64,000 nucleotides of DNA, from positions 124,001 to 188,000 of the forward strand of contig NZ_MSIG01000003.1 of assembly GCF_001927285.1 (NCBI RefSeq), given 5' to 3'. This document shows positions 53,738 through 62,579 of this stretch, in pieces; position 1 is the first letter of the stretch, and each line of letters begins with the position of its first letter. The position numbers and the translations under genes are program-made. Below the pieces are notes generated by a model that was not told the DNA's origin, searched no databases, and saw only the letters and a program-made list of their open reading frames with translations. The stretch comes from Mongoliimonas terrestris (lineage in GTDB: Bacteria > Pseudomonadota > Alphaproteobacteria > Rhizobiales > Pleomorphomonadaceae).

Positions 53738-53779
53738 CTACTCGGCCGGCCGGACCGGCTATTCGGCCGGCCGGAGGCC
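53738..53779. repeat. 21-bp tandem duplication over the pheA stop codon
   Basis: Two units, CTACTCGGCCGGCCGGACCGG and CTATTCGGCCGGCCGGAGGCC (each listed here at 21 bases as CTAYTCGGCCGGCCGG plus five). On the minus strand each encodes RPAE-stop. It is the third gene end in the window duplicated in tandem. Confidence 0.75.
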
Positions 53780-54667
53780 CTTGTCGGCGTCCGGCTCGCG
53801 GATCTTCTCGCGGAAGGGGTGGGCCGGGTAGGCGCCGAGGATGCGCACCTCGTGGCTGAAGAAGGCGAGCTCCTCCAGCGCGAAGCGCAGGCCGGTTTGC
53901 TCCGGGTGTCCTTCCACGTCCGCGTAGAACTGGGAGGCGTAGAACTGGCCCTCCAGCTGGTAGCTCTCCAGCTTCGTCATGTTGACGCCGTTGGTGGCGA
54001 AGCCCCCGAGCGCCTTGTAGAGCGCCGCCGCGATGTTGCGCACCCGGAACACGAAGGTGGTGATCACCGGCCCGTTGTCCGGCCGGGTCACGGCGGGCTC
54101 GCGCGACAGGATGACGAAGCGGGTGGTGTTGTGGGCGGCGTCCTCCACGTCCTCGGCGAGGATGTCGAGGCCGTAGATCTCGGCGGCGAAGCGGGGCGCG
54201 AGGGCCGCGCGGCTGAGGTCGCCCGCCTCGGCGACGAGGCGCGCGGCGCCGGCGGTGTCGCCCGCCACCCGGGCGACGAGCTTGCGCTCGCGAATAATGC
54301 GCCGGCACTGGCCGAGGGCGTGCACGTGGCTCTCCACCGTGCGGATGGTGTCGAGGCTGGCGCCGCGCGGGGCCATCAGCTGGAAGCGGATGGGGAGGAA
54401 GTATTCGCCGACGATGTGGAGCCCCGATGACGGTAGCAGGTGGTGGATGTCCGCCACCCGCCCGGCGAGGGAGTTCTCGATCGGGATCATGGCAAGGTCG
54501 GCGGCGCCCGACTGCATGGCCGAGAAGCAGTCCTCGAAAGTGGCGCAGGGGAGCGGCGTGGACTGCGGATAGACGTCCAGGCACGCGATATGGGAGTTGG
54601 CGCCACGTTCGCCCTGGAAGGCGATGGTCAAGGACTTCGGCTCGGACACGGGTGAAACGTCCTTCAT
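53759..54667 (-). CDS. pheA: Prephenate dehydratase
   Basis: Converts prephenate to phenylpyruvate in phenylalanine synthesis. 302 residues. The catalytic domain (about 12-195) shows AFQGERGANSH, MIPIENSLAGRV and the diagnostic NTTRFVIL near 187; the C-terminal ACT domain (about 208-285) with GFATNGVNMTKLESYQLEGQ (20) binds phenylalanine for feedback inhibition. There is no chorismate mutase domain, as usual in alphaproteobacteria. The ATG at 54667 follows a GAAGGACG ribosome site. kdsB lies upstream on the same strand with a 103-bp gap. Confidence 0.95.
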   Translation of the reverse strand: MKDVSPVSEPKSLTIAFQGERGANSHIACLDVYPQSTPLPCATFEDCFSAMQSGAADLAMIPIENSLAGRVADIHHLLPSSGLHIVGEYFLPIRFQLMAPRGASLDTIRTVESHVHALGQCRRIIRERKLVARVAGDTAGAARLVAEAGDLSRAALAPRFAAEIYGLDILAEDVEDAAHNTTRFVILSREPAVTRPDNGPVITTFVFRVRNIAAALYKALGGFATNGVNMTKLESYQLEGQFYASQFYADVEGHPEQTGLRFALEELAFFSHEVRILGAYPAHPFREKIREPDADKGLRPAE

Positions 54668-54770
54668 GCGAATGGTGCCGGCCGCGCGGCGGCCGGTGTG
54701 TGGATCTGGGTGCTTCTAGTCCGGTTCCGCGCGGCTGGAAACCCGACGTTGATGGCGGCCCCCGCCGGGC

Positions 54771-55532
54771 TCAGCGGGCGGCGAGGAGGCGGGCGGCGCG
54801 GTGGAGGTCCTCCGGCGTGTCGACGCCGAGCGGCACGTCGTCGACGAGCGCCACGTCGATACGCATGCCGGCCTCCAGAAGGCGGAGCTGTTCCAGCCGC
54901 TCGCGCACCTCCAGCGGCGAGGGCGGCAGGGTGACGAAGCGCTGAAGCGCCGACCGGCGGTAGGCGTAGAGGCCGATGTGGTGGTAGAGCGGGCCGTCGC
55001 CCCAGGGCGCGGTGGCGCGGGTGAAGTAGAGGGCGCGCAGGCGATCCGGGGCGAGCATGGTGCCCACCACCTTGACGACGTTCGGGTTCACCCGCTCGTC
55101 CGCCGCCTCGATGAGGGCCGCGAGGGTGGCGACGTCCACCGCCGGATCTTCGAGCGGGGCGAAGCAGGCCCGGATGGCGCCGGGCGCGATGGTCGGCAGG
55201 TCGCCCTGGACGTTGACGATCACGTCGTGGGCGCCGTCCGGGTCCACATGGCCGATGGCCTCGAAGATGCGGTCGGACCCGCTCGGGTGGTCGGGGCGCG
55301 TCATGACCGCGCGCCCCCCGGCGTCGGTGACCACGCGGGCGACCGCCTCGTCGTCGCAGGCGACCACCACATCGCCGATGCCAGCCTCCACCGCGCGCCG
55401 CCAGACGTGGACGATCATGGGCGCGCCGGCGATGTCCGCCAGCGGCTTACCGGGCAGGCGGGTGGATCCCATGCGGGCCGGAACGAGCACGAGGGCGTTG
55501 GACGGGGTCGGGGCGGCGGTGGCGGCGGGCAT
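54771..55532 (-). CDS. kdsB: 3-deoxy-manno-octulosonate cytidylyltransferase
   Basis: Activates Kdo with CTP for lipid A core synthesis. 253 residues. The nucleotide-binding signature [20 protein letters not shown] (20) is at about 17-36, [15 protein letters not shown] near 78 is the substrate loop, and NVQGDLP near 101 holds the metal Asp. The fold and length are typical. It is divergent from the cytochrome gene and upstream of pheA, the usual rhizobial neighbourhood. The start at 55532 begins [20 protein letters not shown], whose Ala/Pro-rich first dozen residues are extra. Confidence 0.95.
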   Translation of the reverse strand: MPAATAAPTPSNALVLVPARMGSTRLPGKPLADIAGAPMIVHVWRRAVEAGIGDVVVACDDEAVARVVTDAGGRAVMTRPDHPSGSDRIFEAIGHVDPDGAHDVIVNVQGDLPTIAPGAIRACFAPLEDPAVDVATLAALIEAADERVNPNVVKVVGTMLAPDRLRALYFTRATAPWGDGPLYHHIGLYAYRRSALQRFVTLPPSPLEVRERLEQLRLLEAGMRIDVALVDDVPLGVDTPEDLHRAARLLAAR

Positions 55533-55774
55533 CGGATCGGGATTCCGGGAGGGGTCGCAGGGCGGGAGGCGTCGACTGAAAGTATCAACCGAGCCTGCGT
55601 TATACGTATGGACAGGACGTCGGGAAAGTTTGTAGTTTCCGGCCGATTTTGACCGCGACGCCCGGCGTCCGCGCGCACCCCTCCTTTGTGTGCGGCAGCC
55701 AAGGCGGCGCGGTCCGGGCGACCGGTCCGCATCGACCGGGAACGCCCCGGAAGTCACCCCTTCGGAGCTGACGA

Positions 55775-56380
55775 ATGTCCCTCGAATTCAACAAGGTAGC
55801 CGCCGCCATCCTCGGTTCGATGGTGTTTGCGATGGGCACGGGCCTGCTCGCCGACGTGATCTACAGCAGCGAAGCGCCGGAAACGCCGGGCTTCGACGTG
55901 GCGGTCGCCGAGGGCGAAGCCGCCGGCGGCGAAGCGGAAGTCGCGGCCGTGGAGCCGATCGCCGTCCGCCTCGCCTCGGCGACCGTGGAGAACGGCTTGA
56001 AGGTCTCCAGAGGCTGCGCCTCCTGCCACGACTTCGAGAAGGGCGGCCCGAACAAGACCGGCCCGAACCTTTGGGAGACGGTGAACCGCAAGCCCGGCAC
56101 CCACGAGGGCTACAGCTATTCGGGCGCCATGGTGGAATACGGCAACACGCACGTGTGGGACTTCGAGCAGCTGGACGCGTTCCTCGCCAACCCGAAGGAA
56201 GTGGTGCCCGGCACCAAGATGGGCTACGCCGGCCTGCGCAAGCCCGAGGACCGGGCGGACCTGATCGCCTATCTGCAGAGCCTTTCCGACAACCCGGTGC
56301 CGCTGCCGGCCGCCTCCGAGGCGCCCGCCGCCGAGATTCCGGGCGAGACGCCCCCGGACGCCCCGGCGCCGACGCCCTGA
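55775..56380 (+). CDS. cycM: Membrane-anchored c-type cytochrome (CycM/c552-like)
   Basis: Class I cytochrome c tethered to the inner membrane, thought to pass electrons between the bc1 complex and terminal oxidase. 201 residues. An uncleaved N-terminal helix (about 8-28) is followed by an acidic linker, heme-binding CASCH (Cys81, Cys84, His85), and the distal Met in GTKMGYAG near 150. The C-terminal tail of about 25 residues is Pro/Ala-rich ([20 protein letters not shown], 20). Divergent from kdsB; a strong terminator follows. Confidence 0.93.
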   Translation: MSLEFNKVAAAILGSMVFAMGTGLLADVIYSSEAPETPGFDVAVAEGEAAGGEAEVAAVEPIAVRLASATVENGLKVSRGCASCHDFEKGGPNKTGPNLWETVNRKPGTHEGYSYSGAMVEYGNTHVWDFEQLDAFLANPKEVVPGTKMGYAGLRKPEDRADLIAYLQSLSDNPVPLPAASEAPAAEIPGETPPDAPAPTP

Positions 56381-56428
56381 TGGCGTCCGATCGATCGCGC
56401 AGGCGATCGGCCACCGACCGTACGATGT

Positions 56429-56458
56429 AAAACGCCGGCCCCTCGGGGCCGGCGTTTT
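56429..56458. terminator. Bidirectional intrinsic terminator between cycM and pyrD
   Basis: AAAACGCCGGCCCC-TC-GGGGCCGGCGTTTT: a perfect inverted repeat flanked by A and T runs, so it can end transcripts from both sides. Confidence 0.93.
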
Positions 56459-56489
56459 GCGTTCGAATCGAGCGTGCGTCCGGCTGTCG

Positions 56490-57587
56490 TCAGTCGAGCG
56501 GGCGGGCGGCCCATTCGGCGGTGCGGGTGCCGGTGAGGGCGGTGACGGAGGCGTGGCCCGAACGCTCCACGAAGCGCGCAAGGTCGCGGGCGATCGCCGC
56601 CGGCAGGCCGGATCCGCCGTAGATGAAGGCGGTGTAGAGCTGCACGGCGGTCGCCCCGGCGGCCATCTTCTCGGCGGCCTCCGCGGCGGTGGCCACACCG
56701 CCGACGCCGAGGATGGGGAGCGCCGGCCCGACCCGCTGGCGCATCTTGGCGAGCACCGCGGTGGACCGCCGGAACAGCGGCCGGCCGGAGAGGCCGCCGG
56801 TCTCGTGCGCGATCGGGCTGGCGAGGCCCGCGCGGGAAAGGGTGGTGTTGGAGATCACCAGCCCGTCCACGGCGCGCCCGAGCGACACCGTCGCCACGTC
56901 GTCGAGCCCCGACTCGGTGAGGTCGGGCGCGATCTTCAGGAGCACCGGAACCCGGCGCCGGCCGGAGTCCGCGAGGGTGTCGCGAGCCTCCAGAACGCGG
57001 GCGAGCAGGTCGTCGAGCGCGTCGCGGGCCTGCAGGTCGCGCAGGCCCGGCGTGTTGGGCGACGACACGTTGATGGTGAAATAGGCGGCGCAGTCGGCGA
57101 AGGCCGCGATGCCGGCCACATAGTCGGCGGCCCGGTCGTCGCTGTCCTTGTTGGCGCCGACGTTGACGCCGACGACGCCCGGCCGGCCCACCCGCCCGGC
57201 GAGCCGGCGGAGCGGAGGGCCGTGGCCCTCGTTGTTGAAACCGAGCCGGTTGATCACCGCGCCGTCCTCCGGCAGGCGGAAGATGCGCGGGCGCGGATTG
57301 CCGGCCTGGGCGCGCGGCGTGATGGTGCCGACCTCCACGAAGCCGAAGCCGAGGGACAGGAGCGCGTCCGGCACCTCGGCGTTCTTGTCGAAACCGGCCG
57401 CCATGCCGATCGGCGTCGGCAGCACCATGTCGAAGAAGGGCACCGCCAGCTTCGGATCGGGCTCGTGCGTCACCGGAGGGACGAGGCCGCGGGCGAGCGC
57501 CCGGATGGCGAGGCCGTGGGCCGTTTCCGGGTCGAGGCGGCGGAGCGCAGCCGCGCCGAGGCCGCCGAGGAAGGCCGGAACGCTCAC
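56490..57587 (-). CDS. pyrD: Dihydroorotate dehydrogenase (quinone), class 2
   Basis: Membrane-associated flavoenzyme that oxidises dihydroorotate with quinone in pyrimidine synthesis. 365 residues. The N-terminal helices (ALRRLDPETAHGLAIRALAR) form the quinone site; GMAAGFDKNAEVPDALLSLG near 62, NRLGFNNEG, the catalytic-Ser block TINVSSPNTPGLRDLQ near 170, and GVGGVATAAEAAEKM near 300 (FMN phosphate site) follow. GTG at 57587 overlaps the DUF952 stop by 4 bp, making a coupled pair that is common in Rhizobiales. Confidence 0.95.
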   Translation of the reverse strand: MSVPAFLGGLGAAALRRLDPETAHGLAIRALARGLVPPVTHEPDPKLAVPFFDMVLPTPIGMAAGFDKNAEVPDALLSLGFGFVEVGTITPRAQAGNPRPRIFRLPEDGAVINRLGFNNEGHGPPLRRLAGRVGRPGVVGVNVGANKDSDDRAADYVAGIAAFADCAAYFTINVSSPNTPGLRDLQARDALDDLLARVLEARDTLADSGRRRVPVLLKIAPDLTESGLDDVATVSLGRAVDGLVISNTTLSRAGLASPIAHETGGLSGRPLFRRSTAVLAKMRQRVGPALPILGVGGVATAAEAAEKMAAGATAVQLYTAFIYGGSGLPAAIARDLARFVERSGHASVTALTGTRTAEWAARPLD

Positions 57588-57934
57588 GGACCCTCCTCCA
57601 GGGGCGGGAAGCGGTGGACGCCGCCTTCAAGCGGGAGCGGCTTTACCCAGGCCACGTGGGCAAGGTCGAGCGGGCCGTAGAGATGCGGGAAGAGCGCGCC
57701 GCCGCGGGACGGCTCGTAGACGAGCGCCGCGCCGAGGCCGGCGGTGCGGACGGCGACGAGCACCAGGTCGGTCTGGCCGGCGAAGTGGCGGGCGGCGGTC
57801 TCGGCCACCTGCTCGGCGGTGGAGAAGTGGATGTAGCCGTCGGCGAGATCGACCGGCGCGCCCGTGAAGCGGCCGTCGCGTTCGGCCGCCGCAAAGAGCG
57901 GGCGCGGGGCGATCTTGTATATGAGGGCGTGCAA
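57584..57934 (-). CDS. DUF952 domain protein
   Basis: 116 residues. The DUF952 layout is clear: a short first strand LIYKIA, DGYIHFSTAEQVAETAARHF (20), a middle strand VLVAVRTAGL and EPSRGGALFPHLYGPL ending in strand HVAWVKPL. The His/Ser in IHFST and the HLYG motif are the conserved positions. Start is TTG at 57934, the only one that gives the family N-terminus. Function is unknown; coupling with pyrD may reflect shared expression only. Confidence 0.88.
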   Translation of the reverse strand: MHALIYKIAPRPLFAAAERDGRFTGAPVDLADGYIHFSTAEQVAETAARHFAGQTDLVLVAVRTAGLGAALVYEPSRGGALFPHLYGPLDLAHVAWVKPLPLEGGVHRFPPLEEGP

Positions 57935-58233
57935 CGGATGGTCCCTGTCCGGTGGGTGGTGTCTCGTCGGGTCGGCGCCCGCACGGCCCGAAGCGCCCGA
58001 CGCAAGGCGCGACGATTAAGACGAGTAGCGGCGCGGGCGGCCAAGCACAAGCGCCGCCGCCGCCGCGCCGGGGCGGCAGGGTGCACAGTCTTGGTCTTTG
58101 CGCGCGCCCGGCCGGCGCGCCGGCTCGACGGATCGTGACCGACAGCAGAGATTCGCAATGATATGTTCTCCAAACTATGAGTCGCGGGGGATCAATGAGT
58201 TGCGGCCCGGGGGCATGCTGGAATGGATGGACG
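57935..58233. other. Gap between DUF952 and the HTH regulator
   Basis: 299 bp without a supportable gene. The segment around 58150-58190 (GCAATGATATGTTCTCCAAA) is less GC-rich and is the likely promoter of the regulator gene. Confidence 0.4.
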
Positions 58234-58890
58234 ATGCTCACGCATACCCAGATCTGGGGACTGATCGACTGGTTGGCAGCCCGGAACGGACTGACGCCGT
58301 CAGGCCTTGCGCGCCGCGCCGGCCTCGATCCGACCACGTTCAACCGATCCAAGCGCACCGCCGTGGACGGCCGACAACGCTGGCCGTCCACCGAATCGCT
58401 CGCCAAGGTGCTGGAGGCCACCAACACGCCGCTGCAGGAGTTCAGCGCCATGGCGATCGCGGTGGAGAGTCGATCGGGACCGGCGAGCGCCGCCGCAAAG
58501 ACGCCGCCGATGGGGTTCGCCGACGACGGCGGAGCCGGATCGGCGGACGGCCACGCGGGGGATGGAACGTTAACTATCCGAGGGGCGGCCGCCGCGGCGC
58601 CGGCTCTTTCGGTGGATCCGGACGCCATGCCGCACGTTGTCCCGGTGCCGGCGGCGGCAGCCGGACCGCTCTATCGGAGCCGCGACCAGCTGATCGTCGT
58701 GCGGGTGGACGGGCCGATGCCGGGTGACCGGGTGCTCGTTCGCATGACGGATGGCGCCGACCTCGTCGGGGAGGTGGCGTCCGTGACGGAAACCGCCCTG
58801 CACCTGGAGGTGCCGGGCCACGCAGAGGAACGGATCGTGGAACGTTCGGCCGTCGCTTCCCTGTTGCGCATCCTGTGGGTCAGCCAGTGA
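58234..58890 (+). CDS. HTH (XRE-type) regulator with degenerate S24/LexA-like C-domain
   Basis: 218 residues. The N-terminal domain (about 5-70) has an XRE-like helix-turn-helix with LARRAGLDPTTFNRSKR and WPSTESLAKVLEATNT. A Gly/Ala-rich linker (about 80-140) precedes a beta-rich C-terminal domain resembling the S24 peptidase fold: RSRDQLIVVRVDGPMPGDRV (20) and GEVASVTETALHLEVPG. The S24 catalytic serine normally seen as DSM before the P is not visible (DGPMP), so self-cleavage is doubtful. Not a prophage repressor by context. I chose the ATG at 58234; the next gene overlaps its stop (TGATG). Confidence 0.78.
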   Translation: MLTHTQIWGLIDWLAARNGLTPSGLARRAGLDPTTFNRSKRTAVDGRQRWPSTESLAKVLEATNTPLQEFSAMAIAVESRSGPASAAAKTPPMGFADDGGAGSADGHAGDGTLTIRGAAAAAPALSVDPDAMPHVVPVPAAAAGPLYRSRDQLIVVRVDGPMPGDRVLVRMTDGADLVGEVASVTETALHLEVPGHAEERIVERSAVASLLRILWVSQ

Positions 58891-59648
58891 TGCGTCGGAA
58901 GCCGAAGCGCTCTTTTCTGAAGACCTGGACCCTGCCGCTACTCGGCGGGCCGGCGGTGACCGCGCTGATGCTCGGCCTCGTGTGGCTGACGCTGGCGCCG
59001 CCCGATCTTGATTCGCTGCCCGGCTTCGTGGCCGACGCCAGCGCCAACGGCGAACTCCGCCCGGCGGAGGCCGGCGACGGCGTGGCCGCGGACGGGGACG
59101 CGCCGGTGGTCGTCGCCGAGACGCTGGCGGCCGTGCGCGACGTGACGCCGGTGGGCGTGACGCCGGGGCCGGCCGTGACCGGACCGCTGATGCGGGTGAA
59201 GCCGGCACCGCGCGTGACCGCCAAGGCCACCGACCAGCCGGCGGACCGCTACGCCCGCGTGGTGGTGCTGGACGCCGGCCATTTCCGCGCGGTGAAGGGC
59301 TCCGACGCCCTGGTGGTGGCCATCGCCGGCATCACGGTGCCGGGTTTCGACGCCACCTGCACGGACGCCGATGGCCAGATCTGGCGCTGCGGCGCCAAGG
59401 CCCGTGCGGAGCTCGCGCGCCTGATCGGCGGCCGATCGGTCGGCTGCACCACGGTGGACGCCACCGACCCGCGCGCGCCGGTCGCGCGCTGCATGGTCGG
59501 CAGTCGCGACCTCGCCACCTGGCTGGTGGAGAACGGCTGGGCCGACCCGGACGGAAGCCTCATCGACCTCGCCCCCCTGCAGGCGACGGCCCGCGAGAAG
59601 AAGCGCGGGCGTTTCGGCAGCGCGCCGCTGGGGGTGATCGCGGGGTAG
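58890..59648 (+). CDS. Membrane-anchored thermonuclease (SNase)-like protein, catalytic residues not evident
   Basis: 252 residues. An N-terminal basic stretch and one helix (about 14-36) would anchor it, with a low-complexity linker of about 80 residues, then an SNase-like domain from about 120: RVVVLDAGHFRAVKGSDALV (20), VAIAGITVPGFDATC, WRCGAKARAELARLIGG and DLATWLVENGWA. In active SNases the DAPE and YGR stretches carry the Arg and Glu residues; here they read TVPG and DPRAP, so nuclease activity is uncertain. Two Cys pairs suggest a disulfide-stabilised periplasmic domain. It overlaps the regulator stop. Confidence 0.75.
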   Translation: MRRKPKRSFLKTWTLPLLGGPAVTALMLGLVWLTLAPPDLDSLPGFVADASANGELRPAEAGDGVAADGDAPVVVAETLAAVRDVTPVGVTPGPAVTGPLMRVKPAPRVTAKATDQPADRYARVVVLDAGHFRAVKGSDALVVAIAGITVPGFDATCTDADGQIWRCGAKARAELARLIGGRSVGCTTVDATDPRAPVARCMVGSRDLATWLVENGWADPDGSLIDLAPLQATAREKKRGRFGSAPLGVIAG

Positions 59649-59722
59649 GGGGTGAGGGGACAAAGGCGGGGGTCGGTGGAGCTCGACCCGCGATCCGAAA
59701 GGGATTGGCGATTACCCCCAAC

Positions 59723-59823
59723 CGTCACCTTGGCGAAAGCCGGGGCCCAGCCGACGGCGGAGTCATCCTCGCCGTTGCGATTGGGGCGCTGTCGGTTGGA
59801 TCCCGGCGTTCGCCGGGATGACG
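59723..59823. repeat. Family B palindromic repeat, full inverted pair
   Basis: CGTCACCTTGGCGAAAGCCG then GGGCCCAGCCGACGG at the left; TCGGTTGGATCCCGGCG then TTCGCCGGGATGACG at the right; 101 bp. The left half has diverged most of the four copies. Confidence 0.85.
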
Positions 59824-59876
59824 GTCTGAGAGGACGCCGGTCGCGCAACGCGTTCGCCAGGCCATGCGCCCACGCT

Positions 59877-59966
59877 CGTCATGGTCCGCGCAGGCGGACC
59901 AGCCAGGCATGGTCGGTCTGGTGGGGGTGGGAATGCGTGGGTGGTCCGCCTGCGCGGACCATGACG
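59877..59966. repeat. Family A palindromic repeat, full inverted pair
   Basis: CGTCATGGTCCGCGCAGG then CGGACCAGCCAGGC, a spacer, and GCGTGGGTGGTCCGCCTGCG then CGGACCATGACG. It lies 53 bp from the B copy, repeating the B-A association seen at three other loci. Confidence 0.85.
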
Positions 59967-60083
59967 AGCGGGGTGGGGGACGAGCTTAGCGGGCGCCAAG
60001 GGGCAGCGCGCGATCCCCCCGCGAGGCCGGCTCGCGCGCTGGTCAGGGCGGCGTCCCGGCGAGTGCCGGGACGCCTATTCCGA

Positions 60084-61748
60084 TCAAACCGTCAGCCGCC
60101 CCTCCAGCGCCGCGTCGATCATGGCGGCGGTCTCGTCGAGGCCGTAGAGGGCGACGAAGGAGCCGAAGCGGGGGCCCTTCTCCTGGCCGAGCAGGATCTG
60201 GTAGAGGGCCGCGAACCAGTCGAGGCTGACGCCGGGGCCACCGTCCGGGCTCTTCTTGGAGGCATCCTGGTAGCGCTCGAACGTGCGGGCGACCGACAGC
60301 ACGGCGTCCTGGATGGTCTCGGCCGGCGCGTCCTTCGGCAGGGCCGAAAGCGCGTCGCGCAGGGCGGCGAGGGCCTTGCGCTCGGTGTCGTCGGGGGTGC
60401 GGAACACCTTCGACGGCTTCACCCGGTCCTCGTAGTAGCGGATGGCGTAGCCGGCGAGCTCGTCGAGCTTGGGGTTGGTCTCCGGCGTCAGGCCCGGGCT
60501 GTGGCGGGAGATGTAGCCCCAGAGCGCCGCCTTGGTGTGGGCGTGGCTGGCCGAGACCAGGTTCAACAGCATGGAGAAGCCGACCGGCGTGCCTTCCGAC
60601 GGCGGCGCGCCGGCGTGGATGTGCCAGACCGGGTTCTGCAGCTTCGTGTCCGGGTCCTGGACCGGGTACTTGTCCAGGAAGGCGAAATACTCGTCGACCG
60701 CGCGCGGGATGACGTCGAAGAACAGCCGCTTGGCGGTCTTCGGCTTCTGGAACATGTAGAGCGCCAGGCTTTCCGGCGACGCGTAGGCGAGCCATTCGTC
60801 GATGGTCAGGCCGTTGCCCTTGGACTTGGAGATCTTCTCGCCGTTCTCGTCGAGGAAGAGCTCGTAGTTGAAGCCGTCGGGCGGCGTGCCGCCGAGCACT
60901 TCGCAGATCTTCGACGACGTCTTGACGTTGTCGATGTGATCCTTGCCGCTCATCTCGTAATCGACGCCGAGCGCCGCCCAGCGGAGCGCCCAGTCGGGCT
61001 TCCACTGCGCCTTGGCGTGGCCGCCGGTGACCGGCGTCTCGAACCGCTCGCCGGTGTCCGGGTCGGTCCACACGATGGTGCCGCGGCCGACGTTGCGCTC
61101 CTCGATGGGCACCTGCATGACGACGCCTGTCTTCGGGTGTACGGGCAGGAAGGGCGAATAGGTGCGCCGCCGCTCGTCGCGCAGCGTCGGCAGCATGATG
61201 GCCATCACGGCGTCGTAGCGCTCCAGCATGACGAGCAACTTCTCGTCGAGCGTGCCCTTGGCGTACTCCTCGGTGGCCGACATGAACTCGTAGTCGAAGC
61301 CGAAGGTGTCCAGGAAGGAGCGCAGCTTGGCGTTGTTGTTGTCGCCGAAGCTCGGCCATTCGGTGTCGTAGGGGTTGGGCACGCGGGTGAGCGGCTTACC
61401 GAGGTGGGCGCGCAGCATCGCCGCGTTGGGCACGTTGTCCGGCACCTTGCGCATGCCGTCCATGTCGTCGGAGAAGCAGAGCAGTCGCGTCGGGATGCGG
61501 TCCTCGGTGAGCACGCGGAAGGCGTGGCGCACCATGGTGGTGCGCGCCACCTCGCCGAAGGTGCCGATGTGCGGCAGGCCCGACGGGCCGTAGCCGGTCT
61601 CGAAGATGACGCCCTTTTCCGGATGGCCGCGTTTCTCCAGCCGCGCCACGATCTTCTTCGCCTCCTCGAACGGCCAGGCCTTGGAGCGGCCGGCCGCGGC
61701 GAGGAGCGCGGGATCGGAAAGGGTGACGGGATCGGCGGAGGTGGTCAT
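60084..61748 (-). CDS. lysS: Lysyl-tRNA synthetase, class I
   Basis: Charges tRNA-Lys. This is the class I form, typical of archaea and alphaproteobacteria and unrelated to E. coli LysRS. 554 residues. The HIGH-type motif is [20 protein letters not shown] (20) near 50; the KMSKS-type loop is [11 protein letters not shown] near 288. The C-terminal helical anticodon region starts about 380. The ATG at 61748 begins [12 protein letters not shown]. It ends near the B-A repeat region. The next gene upstream, terB-like, is divergent. Confidence 0.94.
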   Translation of the reverse strand: MTTSADPVTLSDPALLAAAGRSKAWPFEEAKKIVARLEKRGHPEKGVIFETGYGPSGLPHIGTFGEVARTTMVRHAFRVLTEDRIPTRLLCFSDDMDGMRKVPDNVPNAAMLRAHLGKPLTRVPNPYDTEWPSFGDNNNAKLRSFLDTFGFDYEFMSATEEYAKGTLDEKLLVMLERYDAVMAIMLPTLRDERRRTYSPFLPVHPKTGVVMQVPIEERNVGRGTIVWTDPDTGERFETPVTGGHAKAQWKPDWALRWAALGVDYEMSGKDHIDNVKTSSKICEVLGGTPPDGFNYELFLDENGEKISKSKGNGLTIDEWLAYASPESLALYMFQKPKTAKRLFFDVIPRAVDEYFAFLDKYPVQDPDTKLQNPVWHIHAGAPPSEGTPVGFSMLLNLVSASHAHTKAALWGYISRHSPGLTPETNPKLDELAGYAIRYYEDRVKPSKVFRTPDDTERKALAALRDALSALPKDAPAETIQDAVLSVARTFERYQDASKKSPDGGPGVSLDWFAALYQILLGQEKGPRFGSFVALYGLDETAAMIDAALEGRLTV

Positions 61749-61942
61749 CGGAAAACAAGGCCTTGGGGTTCGGGTCAGCCGCGGGTTTCGCGGGCGCGCG
61801 ACAGTAGGAAGGGGGGCGGGCGGCGTCAACGGCGGAGGGGGAGGGCATCAGGGCCGCCACCCGAAATCCTATCGCCCCGCTTGCGCTTCGCCTCGATCCG
61901 TCCCACATGGGCGACGATTGCAATGAAGGGACGGGACCGGCC

Positions 61943-62356
61943 ATGGCCGCCAAGCTGAGCACCGAGGACGCGCTGATCTGGGTGATGGTGACCACCTCGG
62001 CGGCGGATCATGCCATGACCGAGGCCGAGATGGAGAAGCTGGGGGGGCTGGTGACGACCCTGCCGGTGTTCCAGGCCTACGAGGGGCCGCTCGCCCGTAC
62101 GGTGGAGCTCTGCGTCGGCAATCTCGGCCACGAGGGCGGGCTGGACGAGATCCTCGACCTTGTTGCGGAAGCCATCCCGCCACGCCTTCGCGAGACCGCC
62201 TATGCGCTCGCGGTGGAGGTGGCGGCGGTGGACCTGCTCGTGCGGCAGGAGGAACTCGTGTTCCTGCAGATGCTGGAGGACCGGTTCGAGCTGCCGAAGC
62301 TCGCCGTGGCGGCGATCGAGCATTCGGCGCGGGTGCGCTACCGCCGCCAAGCCTGA
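61943..62356 (+). CDS. TerB-family (tellurite resistance-like) helical protein
   Basis: 137 residues, all-helical. TerB-type acidic and hydrophobic blocks are TEDALIWVMVTTSAADHAMT (20) and EMEKLGGLV near 18-42, then YALAVEVAAVDLLVRQEELV (20) near 97. Family members bind metal ions via Asp/Glu and occur in stress and defence contexts; the single-domain form in alphaproteobacteria is of unknown role. The ATG at 61943 was chosen (MAAKLSTED). It is divergent from lysS with 194 bp between. Confidence 0.83.
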   Translation: MAAKLSTEDALIWVMVTTSAADHAMTEAEMEKLGGLVTTLPVFQAYEGPLARTVELCVGNLGHEGGLDEILDLVAEAIPPRLRETAYALAVEVAAVDLLVRQEELVFLQMLEDRFELPKLAVAAIEHSARVRYRRQA

Positions 62357-62579
62357 GCGGCGCGGCGCCGGCGATTGCCGGTCGGGATCGGAAAGCGCCG
62401 TCGCTAGACGGCCGGCGGCGGCGATCAGGCATGCGGCGCGGGTGCGCACCCGTCGCCGGGGTCGAGGCGCGCGGCGCCGGCGGTGGCGCGGATCGGACCT
62501 CGTGCCGATTCCGCTTGAAGTTCAGCGTCGGCCGGCGCATCACGCTCGCCGTCATCGGCTTCCGTTTTCCGAGTCCTCC

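Larger units (their letters stand above)
59649..60083. other. Repeat-bearing gap between SNase-like gene and lysS
   Basis: 435 bp between convergent genes with one B and one A repeat. CGGCGTCCCGGC and GTGCCGGGACGCC at 60049-60074 make a strong extra hairpin 10 bp before the lysS end and may terminate it. No gene is supportable. Confidence 0.65.

Noticed and set aside
58234..58890. Prophage repressor
   Set aside because: The HTH plus S24-like layout suggested it, but no phage genes, integrase or attachment sites occur around it.
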